Shown: positions 1-8,431 of the stretch, one piece after another
Numbering within the stretch: the stretch's first letter is position 1
Layout: every line of letters starts with the position of its first letter
Source: Clostridium_AW malenominatum
GTDB lineage: Bacteria; Bacillota; Clostridia; Clostridiales; Clostridiaceae
Direction: 5' to 3'
Length of the DNA: 64,000 bases
Assembly (NCBI RefSeq): GCF_039521365.1
Contig: NZ_BAAACF010000001.1
Coordinates: 806,001-870,000 of the forward strand
The notes under the pieces: generated by a model
Told to the model about the DNA's origin: nothing
The model's database searches: none
Seen by the model: only the letters and a program-made list of their open reading frames with translations
Program-made: the position numbers and the translations under genes

Positions 1-1353
1 TTGATTAGTAATATCATTTGTCTTATATACTATAGAATCCATATCCATAGTATATTGATTTATATTACTAACTTTATCCGAAAACTCATTTATAGCCAAA
101 GAGCCCTCTTCAGTACTAGCTGCTTGTTCCGCTGTTCCCTTAGCAATTTCCTGCATAGTAGCAGCCATACCATTTATGGAATGAGAAACTTCTTCTGATA
201 CTTTAACGAAGTTTGAGGATGTTTCTAATACTTCCTGTGAAGATTTTGCGGTATTTCTTATTAAGTTTGAAATACTAACCATCATATTATTAAAGCTATT
301 AGCTAAATCTAAGAATTCATCCTTTGATGTAACGCTTACAGTGGTAGTTAAATCACCTTCAGATGCTTTTTCAATAGCTCCTTTTATTGAATAGATGTTT
401 TTGGTTAGGCTTTTGCTTATAAATATTGAAATAACAGCACAAATTATACTAGATATTAATACTAAAAATAAAGTAGTGTTTCTAAGAGTTAAACTATCAT
501 TTAAAAATTCTGATTCATCTAGAGAAGCCATGAGTTTCCATGATGTTTTTTCATTTGTAGTAAATACACCTATTTTATTTGAATTATTAAAATTATACTT
601 TGTATAACCATCAATCTTATAGTATACATCTTCCCAGTAACTTTGCTTAGTAGCTTCATCTGTTCCAATAAGTTCTGTATTAGGATGAGCTAACATGACC
701 CCTTTTAGATTAAAGACATAAACATAACCTTCTTTACCTATTTTTGTTTGAGAAAGCTTACTAGATAGCTTGCTAGCATCTAAATCCATAGAAATTACCC
801 CAACAAGCTTTCCGTTAAGTTCAACGGTTTTGGATATAGTTATTACCAATTTACCGGTTAATACATCTTTGTAAGGGTCGCAATAGGTTATTTTTCCGCT
901 GTTTTTTATAGCATCATTATACCAAGGCCTTGTAGTTGGATCAAACTGTCTATTTAAATCTGTTTTAGGATATTCAAAAAACTTTTTTGAGATAGTTCCA
1001 TAATATACGGAAGTGATAATATCCTCATTTGACTTACCGGCATTTTCTAGTAAATGGTCTAAAGAAGAAGCGGAGTCAGGTTTTTCTTCTATATTAGTAA
1101 AATCAATGTTTTGAGATAACATGTTTAATTGACTTTCGAATCTCTCAAAATAATTACTCAATCCTCTATTGACTTCCAATAAAGTTTGCTCCGAAGTAAT
1201 CTTAAATTTATTTTCAAGTACCGAATAAGTTTTTGTGTAAGAAAAATAGCCTAATATTATGAGAGGAATTATGGAAAGTAGCATCAATATTGTTGTTAAT
1301 TTTATGCCGATTTTATTGAGATTATTTTTCGACCTTTTCCTATGGCTTTTCAT
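1..1353 (-). CDS. Methyl-accepting chemotaxis protein, 3' end cut by window
   Basis: Chemoreceptor that senses an extracellular ligand and signals to CheA/CheW at the membrane. The 451 visible residues show a short basic N-terminus, a first membrane segment (about residues 15-37, IILGYFSYT at its end), and a large extracellular dCache-like domain (about 40-290) with the family-typical WYNDAIKN and GYVYVFNLKG stretches. A second membrane segment (about 297-318), a HAMP region (about 320-370) and the start of the helical signalling domain (MAATMQEIAKGTAEQAAS) follow. The frame is open to base 1, so the methyl-accepting and CheA-contact tip is outside the window. The start is an ATG preceded by GGAGGT, downstream of a TTCACA/TATAAT promoter. 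The ligand cannot be told; dCache receptors often bind amino acids or other small molecules. Confidence 0.93.
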   Translation of the reverse strand, partial: MKSHRKRSKNNLNKIGIKLTTILMLLSIIPLIILGYFSYTKTYSVLENKFKITSEQTLLEVNRGLSNYFERFESQLNMLSQNIDFTNIEEKPDSASSLDHLLENAGKSNEDIITSVYYGTISKKFFEYPKTDLNRQFDPTTRPWYNDAIKNSGKITYCDPYKDVLTGKLVITISKTVELNGKLVGVISMDLDASKLSSKLSQTKIGKEGYVYVFNLKGVMLAHPNTELIGTDEATKQSYWEDVYYKIDGYTKYNFNNSNKIGVFTTNEKTSWKLMASLDESEFLNDSLTLRNTTLFLVLISSIICAVISIFISKSLTKNIYSIKGAIEKASEGDLTTTVSVTSKDEFLDLANSFNNMMVSISNLIRNTAKSSQEVLETSSNFVKVSEEVSHSINGMAATMQEIAKGTAEQAASTEEGSLAINEFSDKVSNINQYTMDMDSIVYKTNDITNQ

Positions 1354-1391
1354 ATAATTTTACCTCCGATGTGAAAATATTGTCATATTGG

Positions 1392-1420
1392 ATTATATCA
1401 CCAATTAATAATTTTGTGAA
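1392..1420 (-). promoter_or_regulatory. Sigma-A-type promoter of the chemoreceptor gene
   Basis: On the minus strand TTCACA (1415-1420) and a perfect TATAAT (1392-1397) are separated by 17 bases, about 40 bases upstream of the receptor start. Confidence 0.6.
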
Positions 1421-1458
1421 TATAATATATATAATATTATTTATAAAGGAATTAAAAA

Positions 1459-3339
1459 ATGAATAAAAAAAGGTTTTTGTTAGGCTATGTAAGAGATAAC
1501 TTACCAAGAGGTTCTCGAGTATTGGATATAGACATAGAAGATCTGGATTTTGATGGTGTTGACGAAATATCTGTTAGATATGAATATGGGGGAGATAATT
1601 ATATATTATTATTAAAAGGTGATAATGTAGCACCTCAAAGATTATTTTCAGCCCCAATAAAAACTCTAAAAGGAACAATGTGGGGTTATATAAACAATAA
1701 GGGAGAATTTGTAATAAAGCCTGTATATGATAATGCTTTTGATTTTCAAAGTAACGAATTAGCCATTGTAAGTAAAAACAATTATTGGGGAATTATTAAT
1801 AAACAAGGAAGAGAAGTTGTCCCATTTAAGTACGATTCTATAAGTGAATTTTCAGAGGGCCGTGCAGTTGTGATTGATAAGGAAGGCTTCAAGGTAATTG
1901 ATGAAAGAGGGACGGTAATAACAAATAAAGCTTATAATTATATAGGAAGCTATAGTGATGGTAGGGCAGTATTTGCCAATGCAAATGAAGGTGGTAATTA
2001 TATTTATGGATACTTGGACTTAGAAGGGAAGGAAGTCATAGGGGCTAAGTATGAAGAAGCGAGGGATTTTAAAGAAGGTAAGGCTATAGTTAAAATAAAA
2101 GAGGGACAATATGCTCTCGTTGATAGAAATGGAAATGTAATTAATACTTATAATCATGCCTTTGTAGGAAATTTAGGAGATGGATTACTTCCTTTCCAAA
2201 ATGAAATTGCAGGCAAGTATGGATATATTGACATAAGTGGAAAGGTAGTATTAGAACCTAGATTTTCTTTAGCATTACCTTTTTATAGAGATAGGGCTAT
2301 AGTAAATGTATCTGAAGATTATATTAATAAATATGGTCTCATAGATAAAAGAGGTGACTATATAATAAAGCCTGAATACAATGACATAAATGATTTAGGT
2401 GAGGATAGATATGCTGTGGGAAAAGCCATTAGACCAGAAGAACCTTTTGTAGGATCCATATATGCTATTGCTTGCGTCTATGGAAAATTTTTTACAAACT
2501 TTATTTATAATACCGTTGCCAGCTATAAAAATGGTGTGGCTTCTGCTAGTAACAATAGCTATACGTTTTTCATAGATAAAAGCGGAAATATAGCTAGAAA
2601 TCTTCCTATGGTAAAGGGTAGCGGTACTTTGGAGATTATGGATGGATTAATAAGAGGGATTGTAGACTATAGAACTATTTATTTTACCAAGGATGGCAAA
2701 GTTATTTGGCGACAAAATATAATCATTCCACTTAATAAACAATATAAAGTTTTAGAAGAAAAATATAAACCTAACAAAGATTATTTAGTTTACTATCCAC
2801 AAGTTATGGGCATGGACAATAAGGATATAGAAAAAAATGCAAATGATAAGCTTAAAGAATTATCAGGAGTAAAGCCCATAGATGAAAATGCACAACTAGA
2901 TTACACTTATTTTGGGGATTTCAATGTGGAGTTCTTTAAAAAGAACCTTCTAGTTCTAGAAATAGTAGGATACCTTTTTTACTTTGGAGCGGCCCATGGT
3001 ATGCCATCAAAGGCTTATCCACATATCGACTTAGTTACAGGACGATTTTACGAATTAAAGGATTTGTTTAAAGAAGGAAGCAATTATGTAGAAGTATTAA
3101 GTAAAATTATAGGTGATGAAATTAAGAATAACCCAGAATATTCATATGTATGGCCAGACCAGTATAAGGGAATAAAACCTAATCAACCTTTCTATACAGA
3201 CGAAGAAAATTTATATATTTATTTTGAGCCCTATGAAATAGCACCTTATGCCGCAGGATTTCCAACATTTAAGATACCATATTCAAAAATAATGTACATT
3301 ATAAACACTGAGGGAGAGTTCTGGAGGGCTTATAATTAA
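1459..3339 (+). CDS. WG-repeat protein with C-terminal DUF3298/RsiV-like domain
   Basis: 626 residues. Residues about 70-330 carry repeated units of the type WGYINNKGEFVIKP and WGIINKQGREVVP, the WG repeat (a beta-rich module usually read as a binding scaffold). The C-terminal 170 residues (YYPQVMGM, then HIDLVTGRFYELKDLF, and FEPYEIAPYAAGFP) match the DUF4163/DUF3298 arrangement found in RsiV-type and related surface proteins. No signal peptide or membrane helix is evident at the N-terminus, so the location is unclear. AAAGGA lies 8 bases before the ATG. The gene is divergent from the chemoreceptor; a half copy of the GGGACGGTT repeat family lies right after its stop. The function is unknown; proteins of this layout are common in Clostridium. 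Confidence 0.85.
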   Translation: MNKKRFLLGYVRDNLPRGSRVLDIDIEDLDFDGVDEISVRYEYGGDNYILLLKGDNVAPQRLFSAPIKTLKGTMWGYINNKGEFVIKPVYDNAFDFQSNELAIVSKNNYWGIINKQGREVVPFKYDSISEFSEGRAVVIDKEGFKVIDERGTVITNKAYNYIGSYSDGRAVFANANEGGNYIYGYLDLEGKEVIGAKYEEARDFKEGKAIVKIKEGQYALVDRNGNVINTYNHAFVGNLGDGLLPFQNEIAGKYGYIDISGKVVLEPRFSLALPFYRDRAIVNVSEDYINKYGLIDKRGDYIIKPEYNDINDLGEDRYAVGKAIRPEEPFVGSIYAIACVYGKFFTNFIYNTVASYKNGVASASNNSYTFFIDKSGNIARNLPMVKGSGTLEIMDGLIRGIVDYRTIYFTKDGKVIWRQNIIIPLNKQYKVLEEKYKPNKDYLVYYPQVMGMDNKDIEKNANDKLKELSGVKPIDENAQLDYTYFGDFNVEFFKKNLLVLEIVGYLFYFGAAHGMPSKAYPHIDLVTGRFYELKDLFKEGSNYVEVLSKIIGDEIKNNPEYSYVWPDQYKGIKPNQPFYTDEENLYIYFEPYEIAPYAAGFPTFKIPYSKIMYIINTEGEFWRAYN

Positions 3340-3340
3340 T

Positions 3341-3351
3341 TAACCGTCCCC
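3341..3351 (+). repeat. Half copy of the GGGACGGTTAA repeat family
   Basis: TAACCGTCCCC is the right-hand end of the inverted-repeat family seen complete at 7711, 34855, 42641 and 43347. No matching left arm is present nearby, so this is a solo end or deletion remnant between two genes. Confidence 0.5.
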
Positions 3352-3371
3352 TTTTATTTCCATTAGTTCAT

Positions 3372-3806
3372 GTGATTAACGGTAGAGGAGTGGCAAAAGG
3401 AATAATTGCTGTAGGACCCGTAGCTATAGGAGTGTTTGCTTTGGGCTTACTTCCTATTGGTATTGTATCTTTAGGGGTAATCGGCTTAGGAATGTTAATT
3501 GGTTTAGGAGCTATTGGGGTATCTCCGCTGATATCTTTAGGAGGAATTGCTATTAGCTATTATTTGAGTTTAGGAGGAGTAGCAATGGCTAAACATTTTG
3601 CCATAGGAGGTTTAGCAGTAGCAAATTTGGCCATTGGTGATGCAGCGAAAGGAATAGTTGCTGTATATAAACAAAAAGGTAGTGGACAGTTTTTATATCC
3701 GTACTATACTGATGCTAGTAAAATAATAGGGCAGATTAAGATTTTATATCCTAGTATCAGTAGTACATTTAGTAAAGTTATTGAATTCGTGATAAAATAT
3801 TTGTAA
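3372..3806 (+). CDS. Gly/Ala/Ile-rich hydrophobic protein, possibly truncated at the 5' end
   Basis: 144 residues. The first 95 are built of short hydrophobic steps separated by single glycines (GVAKGIIAVGPVAIGV, GIVSLGVIGLGMLIGLGAIG and so on), with a period of about 5-8 residues. This could be several tightly packed membrane passes or a glycine-zipper or beta-helix fold. The last 45 residues are polar (VYKQKGSGQF onward). The open frame begins at GTG with no recognisable ribosome binding site, and a repeat-family end (3341-3351) sits directly upstream. The original 5' end may therefore have been replaced, or the gene may depend on read-through from the WG-repeat gene 32 bases upstream. I do not recognise the family and cannot assign a function. 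Confidence 0.55.
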   Translation: MINGRGVAKGIIAVGPVAIGVFALGLLPIGIVSLGVIGLGMLIGLGAIGVSPLISLGGIAISYYLSLGGVAMAKHFAIGGLAVANLAIGDAAKGIVAVYKQKGSGQFLYPYYTDASKIIGQIKILYPSISSTFSKVIEFVIKYL

Positions 3807-3912
3807 AAAAAAGCAAATAAATACATTTTATTGACAAATCATTTGATTAAAATTATAATTTTTATAGAAAAAGCATATTAATATTATAATTTTATGATTA
3901 GAAGGCGATAAA

Positions 3913-5484
3913 ATGAAAGAGTTAATAAAACATTATTGGAACTTTAAATTTAAAGTAGCCATGGAAAGTATTTTAGTTGGTTTGTTAAGCGGTATAGTTA
4001 TAGTTGCTTTTAGAATACTGCTAAATAAAATAAGTGAATTAAGAAATGAAATTTTGCTTTTTCTAAAATCTAGTTCTACAATTTACATCTTAGGATGGTT
4101 TTCTCTATTAATTGTAGTAGCTATAATTCTAGGGAAAATCGTAGTAAAGCTTCCAATGATAAAAGGCAGCGGTATACCTCAAGTAAAAGGGGTACTAATG
4201 AGACAATTGAAGATGGATTGGTTAAGGGAACTCATAGGAAAATTTTTTGGTGGAGCTATTGGTCCAGGGCTGGGACTTTCATTAGGAAGGGAAGGCCCCT
4301 CTATACAGCTAGGATCTCAAGTTGCTTTAGGGGTTAGCCGTATACTTAAAAGGCCTCATATGGAGGAAAAGTATTTAATTACGAGTGGTGCTAGTGCTGG
4401 ATTAGCTGCGGCTTTTAATGCTCCTTTAGCTGGGGTAGTATTTGCTTTAGAAGAATTGCACAAAAATTTCACTCCTTTGATTTTAATCTCTACTATGGGT
4501 GCTAGTTTAGTGGCAAACCTTGTATCTTCTAAGTTCTTTGGGTTGGGGCCAACCTTTAAGTTTTACAATTTAACTCCTTTGCCTATAAACAAATATTTAT
4601 TTCTAATTCCTTTAGGAGTAATTGCTGCTTTCTTAGGAGGGTTTTTTAACTATTCTATATTAAAGGTTCAAAAGACTTATGAAAACATGAATAAAATAAA
4701 AAATATATATAAACCTATAATTCCATTTGTTATGGCGGGAATATTGGGACTTATCATGCCGGAAATGTTAGGCGGGGGACATGAACTAGTTGAAAAACTA
4801 GGGGAACACGAATTTTTAGTTATGACGCTGATAATATTTATAGTAGTAAAGTTTTTATTTACAATAATATGTTTTGGTTCAGGAGTACCAGGAGGAATAT
4901 TCTTGCCCTTGCTAGTAATAGGAGCTTTAATAGGCAAAACTTATGGAATTATATTAACAGAGTATTTTTCCTTGCCCTCAAATTATGTTATTAATTTTAT
5001 GGTACTAGCTATGGCAGCCTATTTTACAGCTATAACTAGAGCACCCATAACTGGAAGTATATTAATTTTAGAAATGACAAATTCTTTTAATAACTTTTTA
5101 GAATTAATGGTGGTAGTAGCTGTAGCTTACTTAGTTGTGGATTTTTTAGAAGTACAACCAATTTATGATGCTTTGTTAGAAAAAATGCTGCAAAAGAGTG
5201 GCAAAAACACTTTGGTTGGTGAAAAAGGAAAGAAAGTAATAATAGAGATACCTATATCCATTGGATCAGAACTAGAGTATAAACAAATTAAAGAAGTGCT
5301 ATGGCCTGAAGGGTGTTTAATCGTAGGAATTAATAGATTAGATAGTGACATAATACCAAAAGGTGAAACTAAAATACTTGAAGGGGATAGGTTAATCATA
5401 CTTACTGATGAAGAGGTAGCCTGTAAAGTTAAGCATAAACTTATCTCTATGGGAGAAGAGAATATAAGAAATGCTCAGTTATAA
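3913..5484 (+). CDS. clcA: ClcA-type H+/Cl- exchange transporter with RCK_C domain
   Basis: 523-residue CLC-family membrane protein exchanging chloride for protons. The selectivity-filter signatures are present in order: GSGIPQVKG (about residue 85), GREGPSIQLG (about 125, containing the gating glutamate) and GSGVPGGIFLP (about 321). The ALEELHKNF stretch keeps the glutamate equivalent to the internal proton-relay residue of E. coli ClcA, which favours an antiporter over a channel (inference). The C-terminal about 75 residues (IEIPISIGSELEYKQ through DRLIILTDEE) form a TrkA-C/RCK_C domain, a regulatory module found on many Gram-positive CLC proteins. The start follows GAAGGCG by five bases. 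The gene is monocistronic and ends in a bidirectional terminator shared with the convergent helicase. Confidence 0.93.
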   Translation: MKELIKHYWNFKFKVAMESILVGLLSGIVIVAFRILLNKISELRNEILLFLKSSSTIYILGWFSLLIVVAIILGKIVVKLPMIKGSGIPQVKGVLMRQLKMDWLRELIGKFFGGAIGPGLGLSLGREGPSIQLGSQVALGVSRILKRPHMEEKYLITSGASAGLAAAFNAPLAGVVFALEELHKNFTPLILISTMGASLVANLVSSKFFGLGPTFKFYNLTPLPINKYLFLIPLGVIAAFLGGFFNYSILKVQKTYENMNKIKNIYKPIIPFVMAGILGLIMPEMLGGGHELVEKLGEHEFLVMTLIIFIVVKFLFTIICFGSGVPGGIFLPLLVIGALIGKTYGIILTEYFSLPSNYVINFMVLAMAAYFTAITRAPITGSILILEMTNSFNNFLELMVVVAVAYLVVDFLEVQPIYDALLEKMLQKSGKNTLVGEKGKKVIIEIPISIGSELEYKQIKEVLWPEGCLIVGINRLDSDIIPKGETKILEGDRLIILTDEEVACKVKHKLISMGEENIRNAQL

Positions 5485-5502
5485 TAACTGAGCATTTCTT
5501 AT
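5464..5502. terminator. Bidirectional terminator between clcA and the helicase gene
   Basis: A near-perfect 39-base palindrome (ATAAGAAATGCTCAGTTAT and its complement) overlaps the ends of both convergent genes. Confidence 0.75.
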
Positions 5503-7628
5503 ATTACTTTCATTAAATTGTTAACTATACATACTTTAGCAGAAAAAGTTTTTTCTAAGCCATTGTCAAAAAACACAGTTATAAAATCACCAGTTTTTGA
5601 TGTTATTTTTCCATTGCCAAAGGATTTGTGACTTACCCTTGAATCTTTCTCCAAGGTGTCAGTTATGTTATTATATACTTTTTCAGTATGGCTAGAAGGA
5701 GTAAAACTTGAAACTATTTTTGAAAGCCTATGTACAAATTGAGAAGGGGATATAGCTTTATTGTTTCTATTTTTAGGGCTTAATATATATAGATTTTTTC
5801 GTGCCCTAGTGATGCCAACGTAGGCAAGGCGAACTTCTTCATTATATGAAGAAAAATCTCCATCCTTCTTTTTTATAATGCTTTCACAAGTTGGTATAAT
5901 ATCATTTGACATATCAATACAGTAACAGGTATCAAACTCTAAACCTTTTGCAGAATGGAAAGTGGTTAATGTGATAGCATTTTTATATTTGTTTTTAATA
6001 GAGGTTTCCATGTTTTCTTTAATAAAATTTAAATTATTTTCTATTTCGCTTATGCTATTTAATTCCCTGCAAAGGGATTTTAATGTGTTTAATAAAGTAT
6101 TTATATTATCCATACTGTAATCAAATTTCTTAGCATATTCAGTTAAATAAGTTCTATATTGAAGATCCTTTAAAATAAACTCTATACCATCATAGGGAGG
6201 CAAGGTCTTAAGTGTATTAAATTTTTCCTTCAAGGTTAATAGTTTTATTTTGTTATATTCACTATCACAGCCAGCGATTAAAGTTTGAAAAACATTTTTG
6301 TTTAAAGCATTAAATCTTTGAACCTTTTTAACATCATCTCTTTTTATGTAGCTATTCATTTTGTAATAAATCTTTTCAAAAGCATTTATATCTTTTAAAT
6401 TAATAGATAGATTGCAAAAGCTTAATATATCTTTAATTACCCAGCTATTAAAAAAGGTGTTTACACTATCCTTTACATAGTAAGGAATGCCTTCCTTTAT
6501 TAATCTATCTACAATTAAAACGGAAGATATATTGTTTCTGTATAATAAAGAAATCTCACTGAGATTTTTATCATTTCTAATATTATTAATCAAATAATTA
6601 ATTTGGTTGAATTCATCTTCAGGATATAAAAATTGAATATGAACACCTTCTTCATTTGAAGTATAAAGATTCTTTTTAAATCTTTTTTTATTTTCTTTAA
6701 TAAATTCATTAGCTACCTTTACTAGATTTTGAGTACTTCTAAAGTTTTTACTCATAAATAATATTTTTGACTCAGATCCAAAGTAGGTTTTGAAATTTAG
6801 TAATTGTTCAACCTCAGCACCACGCCAGCTATATATACTTTGATCATCATCTCCAACAATACATATGTTTTTATCTTTATTTAGAATCATTCTAAGTATT
6901 TCAAACTGCAACACAGAAGTGTCTTGAGCTTCATCCAGCATAATGTAATCATACTTATTTTTGTAGTAGTCTAATATTTGTTTATTATCTCTTAAAATTT
7001 GGTAGCACTTTAAAAGCATTAAATCAAAATCTATATAGTTATTATTTTGAAGTATGCCAACATATTCTTCATATATTTCCAATGCATTAGGTACAGGTAA
7101 TTCCTTATTATCCTTTACCTTATTTGAAGGTAGCATTTTATTTATTATAAAACTTATAAAGCCTGATAATTCTTCTAACTTATCTTCATTTATATAATCT
7201 TTATTATGTTTCAAATACAAATCCTTTAAAAGCTTAGATTTTGTTATAGGAGAATTTGTACTTTCTATTAGAGTGTAGTTAGTATTTGTGAAACGTGAAT
7301 AATCTAAAATTACTCTGTAGGCAAAGCTATGGATAGTTGAAAAGTTAAGTTTTTCAGTAATAACATTTCCGAAAAACTTACAGAATCGTTCATTCATATC
7401 CTTTGCTGAGGCTCTACTAAAGCTTAAGGCTAATATTCTATTTGGAGAAACTCCATGATTTATTATTAAGTTACCTATTCTACTTATTAATGTAGCAGTT
7501 TTACCTGCACCAGGCACAGCTATAACTGCTATGGGACCTTTTGTATGAAAAACTACTTCCCTTTGCTCCTCAGTAAGTTTTAAATTACATTTTTCTTCCA
7601 GGAAGCTAAGGTATTTGTTATTAATTAT
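5499..7628 (-). CDS. UvrD/PcrA-family superfamily 1 DNA helicase, probable ATA or ATT start
   Basis: An SF1A 3'-5' helicase of DNA repair type. Visible motifs are Walker A (VPGAGKTATL), the Walker B/motif II sequence DEAQDTS, motif III (GDDDQSIYSWRGAE), motif V/VI (TTFHSAKGLEFD and VGITRARKNLYI) and a C-terminal tudor-like tail (HKSFGNGKITS) as in PcrA. A frame beginning at the first GTG would start two residues before the Walker A glycines, which cannot be right. Upstream the frame continues through TEEQREVVFHTKGPIAVIAV, the usual Q-motif region, to AAGGAGG followed after 8 bases by ATA (7626-7628) and then ATT. No ATG, GTG or TTG occurs between the upstream in-frame stop and the Walker A region. 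I therefore place the start at ATA 7628 (709 residues), with ATT 7625 as the alternative. Confidence 0.88.
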   Translation of the reverse strand: MINNKYLSFLEEKCNLKLTEEQREVVFHTKGPIAVIAVPGAGKTATLISRIGNLIINHGVSPNRILALSFSRASAKDMNERFCKFFGNVITEKLNFSTIHSFAYRVILDYSRFTNTNYTLIESTNSPITKSKLLKDLYLKHNKDYINEDKLEELSGFISFIINKMLPSNKVKDNKELPVPNALEIYEEYVGILQNNNYIDFDLMLLKCYQILRDNKQILDYYKNKYDYIMLDEAQDTSVLQFEILRMILNKDKNICIVGDDDQSIYSWRGAEVEQLLNFKTYFGSESKILFMSKNFRSTQNLVKVANEFIKENKKRFKKNLYTSNEEGVHIQFLYPEDEFNQINYLINNIRNDKNLSEISLLYRNNISSVLIVDRLIKEGIPYYVKDSVNTFFNSWVIKDILSFCNLSINLKDINAFEKIYYKMNSYIKRDDVKKVQRFNALNKNVFQTLIAGCDSEYNKIKLLTLKEKFNTLKTLPPYDGIEFILKDLQYRTYLTEYAKKFDYSMDNINTLLNTLKSLCRELNSISEIENNLNFIKENMETSIKNKYKNAITLTTFHSAKGLEFDTCYCIDMSNDIIPTCESIIKKKDGDFSSYNEEVRLAYVGITRARKNLYILSPKNRNNKAISPSQFVHRLSKIVSSFTPSSHTEKVYNNITDTLEKDSRVSHKSFGNGKITSKTGDFITVFFDNGLEKTFSAKVCIVNNLMKVI

Positions 7629-7660
7629 TTTTAAAACCTCCTTAAAGTTTACTAGGCTAT

Positions 7661-7688
7661 ATTATATCATAAAATAATATAGGGTCAA
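7661..7688 (-). promoter_or_regulatory. Promoter of the UvrD-family helicase gene
   Basis: On the minus strand TTGACC (7683-7688) and a perfect TATAAT (7661-7666) are 16 bases apart, about 33 bases upstream of the proposed non-ATG start. This limits how far upstream the coding sequence can begin. Confidence 0.65.
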
Positions 7689-7710
7689 AATGAGAGAAAA
7701 AGGAGAAAAA

Positions 7711-7767
7711 GGGGGACGGTTAATGAAAATTTATAAGTAAAGCATATAAAATTCATTAACCGTCCCT
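7711..7767. repeat. GGGACGGTTAA inverted-repeat element, variant copy
   Basis: The left arm GGGACGGTTAATGA and right arm TCATTAACCGTCCC flank about 29 bases whose interior differs from the three 65-base copies (34855, 42641, 43347). It lies in the divergent intergenic region between the helicase and sigma-factor promoters. Confidence 0.75.
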
Positions 7768-7812
7768 CTAAAACTGTTATTAAAACATAAAGAAAAAATT
7801 AAAAATATTTTT

Positions 7813-7839
7813 TGAAACAATTTATGGATATGTTTTGTC
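7813..7839 (+). promoter_or_regulatory. ECF-sigma-type autoregulatory promoter
   Basis: TGAAAC (7813-7818), a 17-base spacer, then TGTC (7836-7839). A TGAAAC -35 with a CGTC/TGTC -10 is the classical ECF sigma promoter form, and the site sits about 70 bases upstream of the ECF sigma gene. Confidence 0.6.
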
Positions 7840-7912
7840 TAATTAGTGAAATAAAACAATACAGGTTTATTTTATAGATCTATAATTAAATCATAAGGAA
7901 GTGATGAAACTG

Positions 7913-8431
7913 TTGAAGCTTGTTAATAAAACCATCGATGGAGATAAAGAAAGTTTTAATATGCTAATTCAGGGTAGAAAAGAGCACATATATAAAATAG
8001 CCTATAGCTATGTGAATAATGTGGATGATGCCTTAGATATAGTTCAAGATGTAATCTATAAGGCACTAACTTCTATAGAAAGTTTAAAGAATCCTCAGTA
8101 TTTTAATACTTGGTTGACTAGAATTACAATAAATTGCGCTATCAATCATTTAAGAAAGTCTAAAAAAATTGTTTATGTGGATGAGAGTAATATTAAAGAT
8201 ATTGGTATAGATTCTACCAATAGAGAAGAAATAATGGATTTGAGAAGGGAACTTCAAAAATTAGACGTAAAATACAAAACGGTAATAATATTAAAGTATT
8301 TTGAGGATATGACTTTAAATGAAATTTCGCAAGTTTTAGATTTACCAATAAATACAGTTAAGACCCATTTATACCGTGCACTGGAGAAATTAAAAATAAA
8401 TCTTAAGGAGGCGGATTTGGGTGAGCAATAG
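7913..8431 (+). CDS. ECF-type RNA polymerase sigma factor
   Basis: Sigma-70 family, extracytoplasmic-function type, about 172 residues. Region 2 (LDIVQDVIYKALTSIESLKN and TWLTRITINCAINHLRK) recognises the -10 element, and region 4 (LDVKYKTVIILKYFEDMT, then ISQVLDLPINTVKTHLYRAL) carries the helix-turn-helix for the -35 element. It resembles SigV/SigW-like factors. The start is uncertain. The AAGGAAGTGA ribosome binding site overlaps the GTG at 7901 and ATG at 7904, so the TTG at 7913, eight bases downstream, is the best-spaced start. It overlaps the anti-sigma gene by 11 bases, so the two are translationally coupled. A TGAAAC/TGTC promoter upstream implies autoregulation. Confidence 0.9.
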   Translation: MKLVNKTIDGDKESFNMLIQGRKEHIYKIAYSYVNNVDDALDIVQDVIYKALTSIESLKNPQYFNTWLTRITINCAINHLRKSKKIVYVDESNIKDIGIDSTNREEIMDLRRELQKLDVKYKTVIILKYFEDMTLNEISQVLDLPINTVKTHLYRALEKLKINLKEADLGEQ

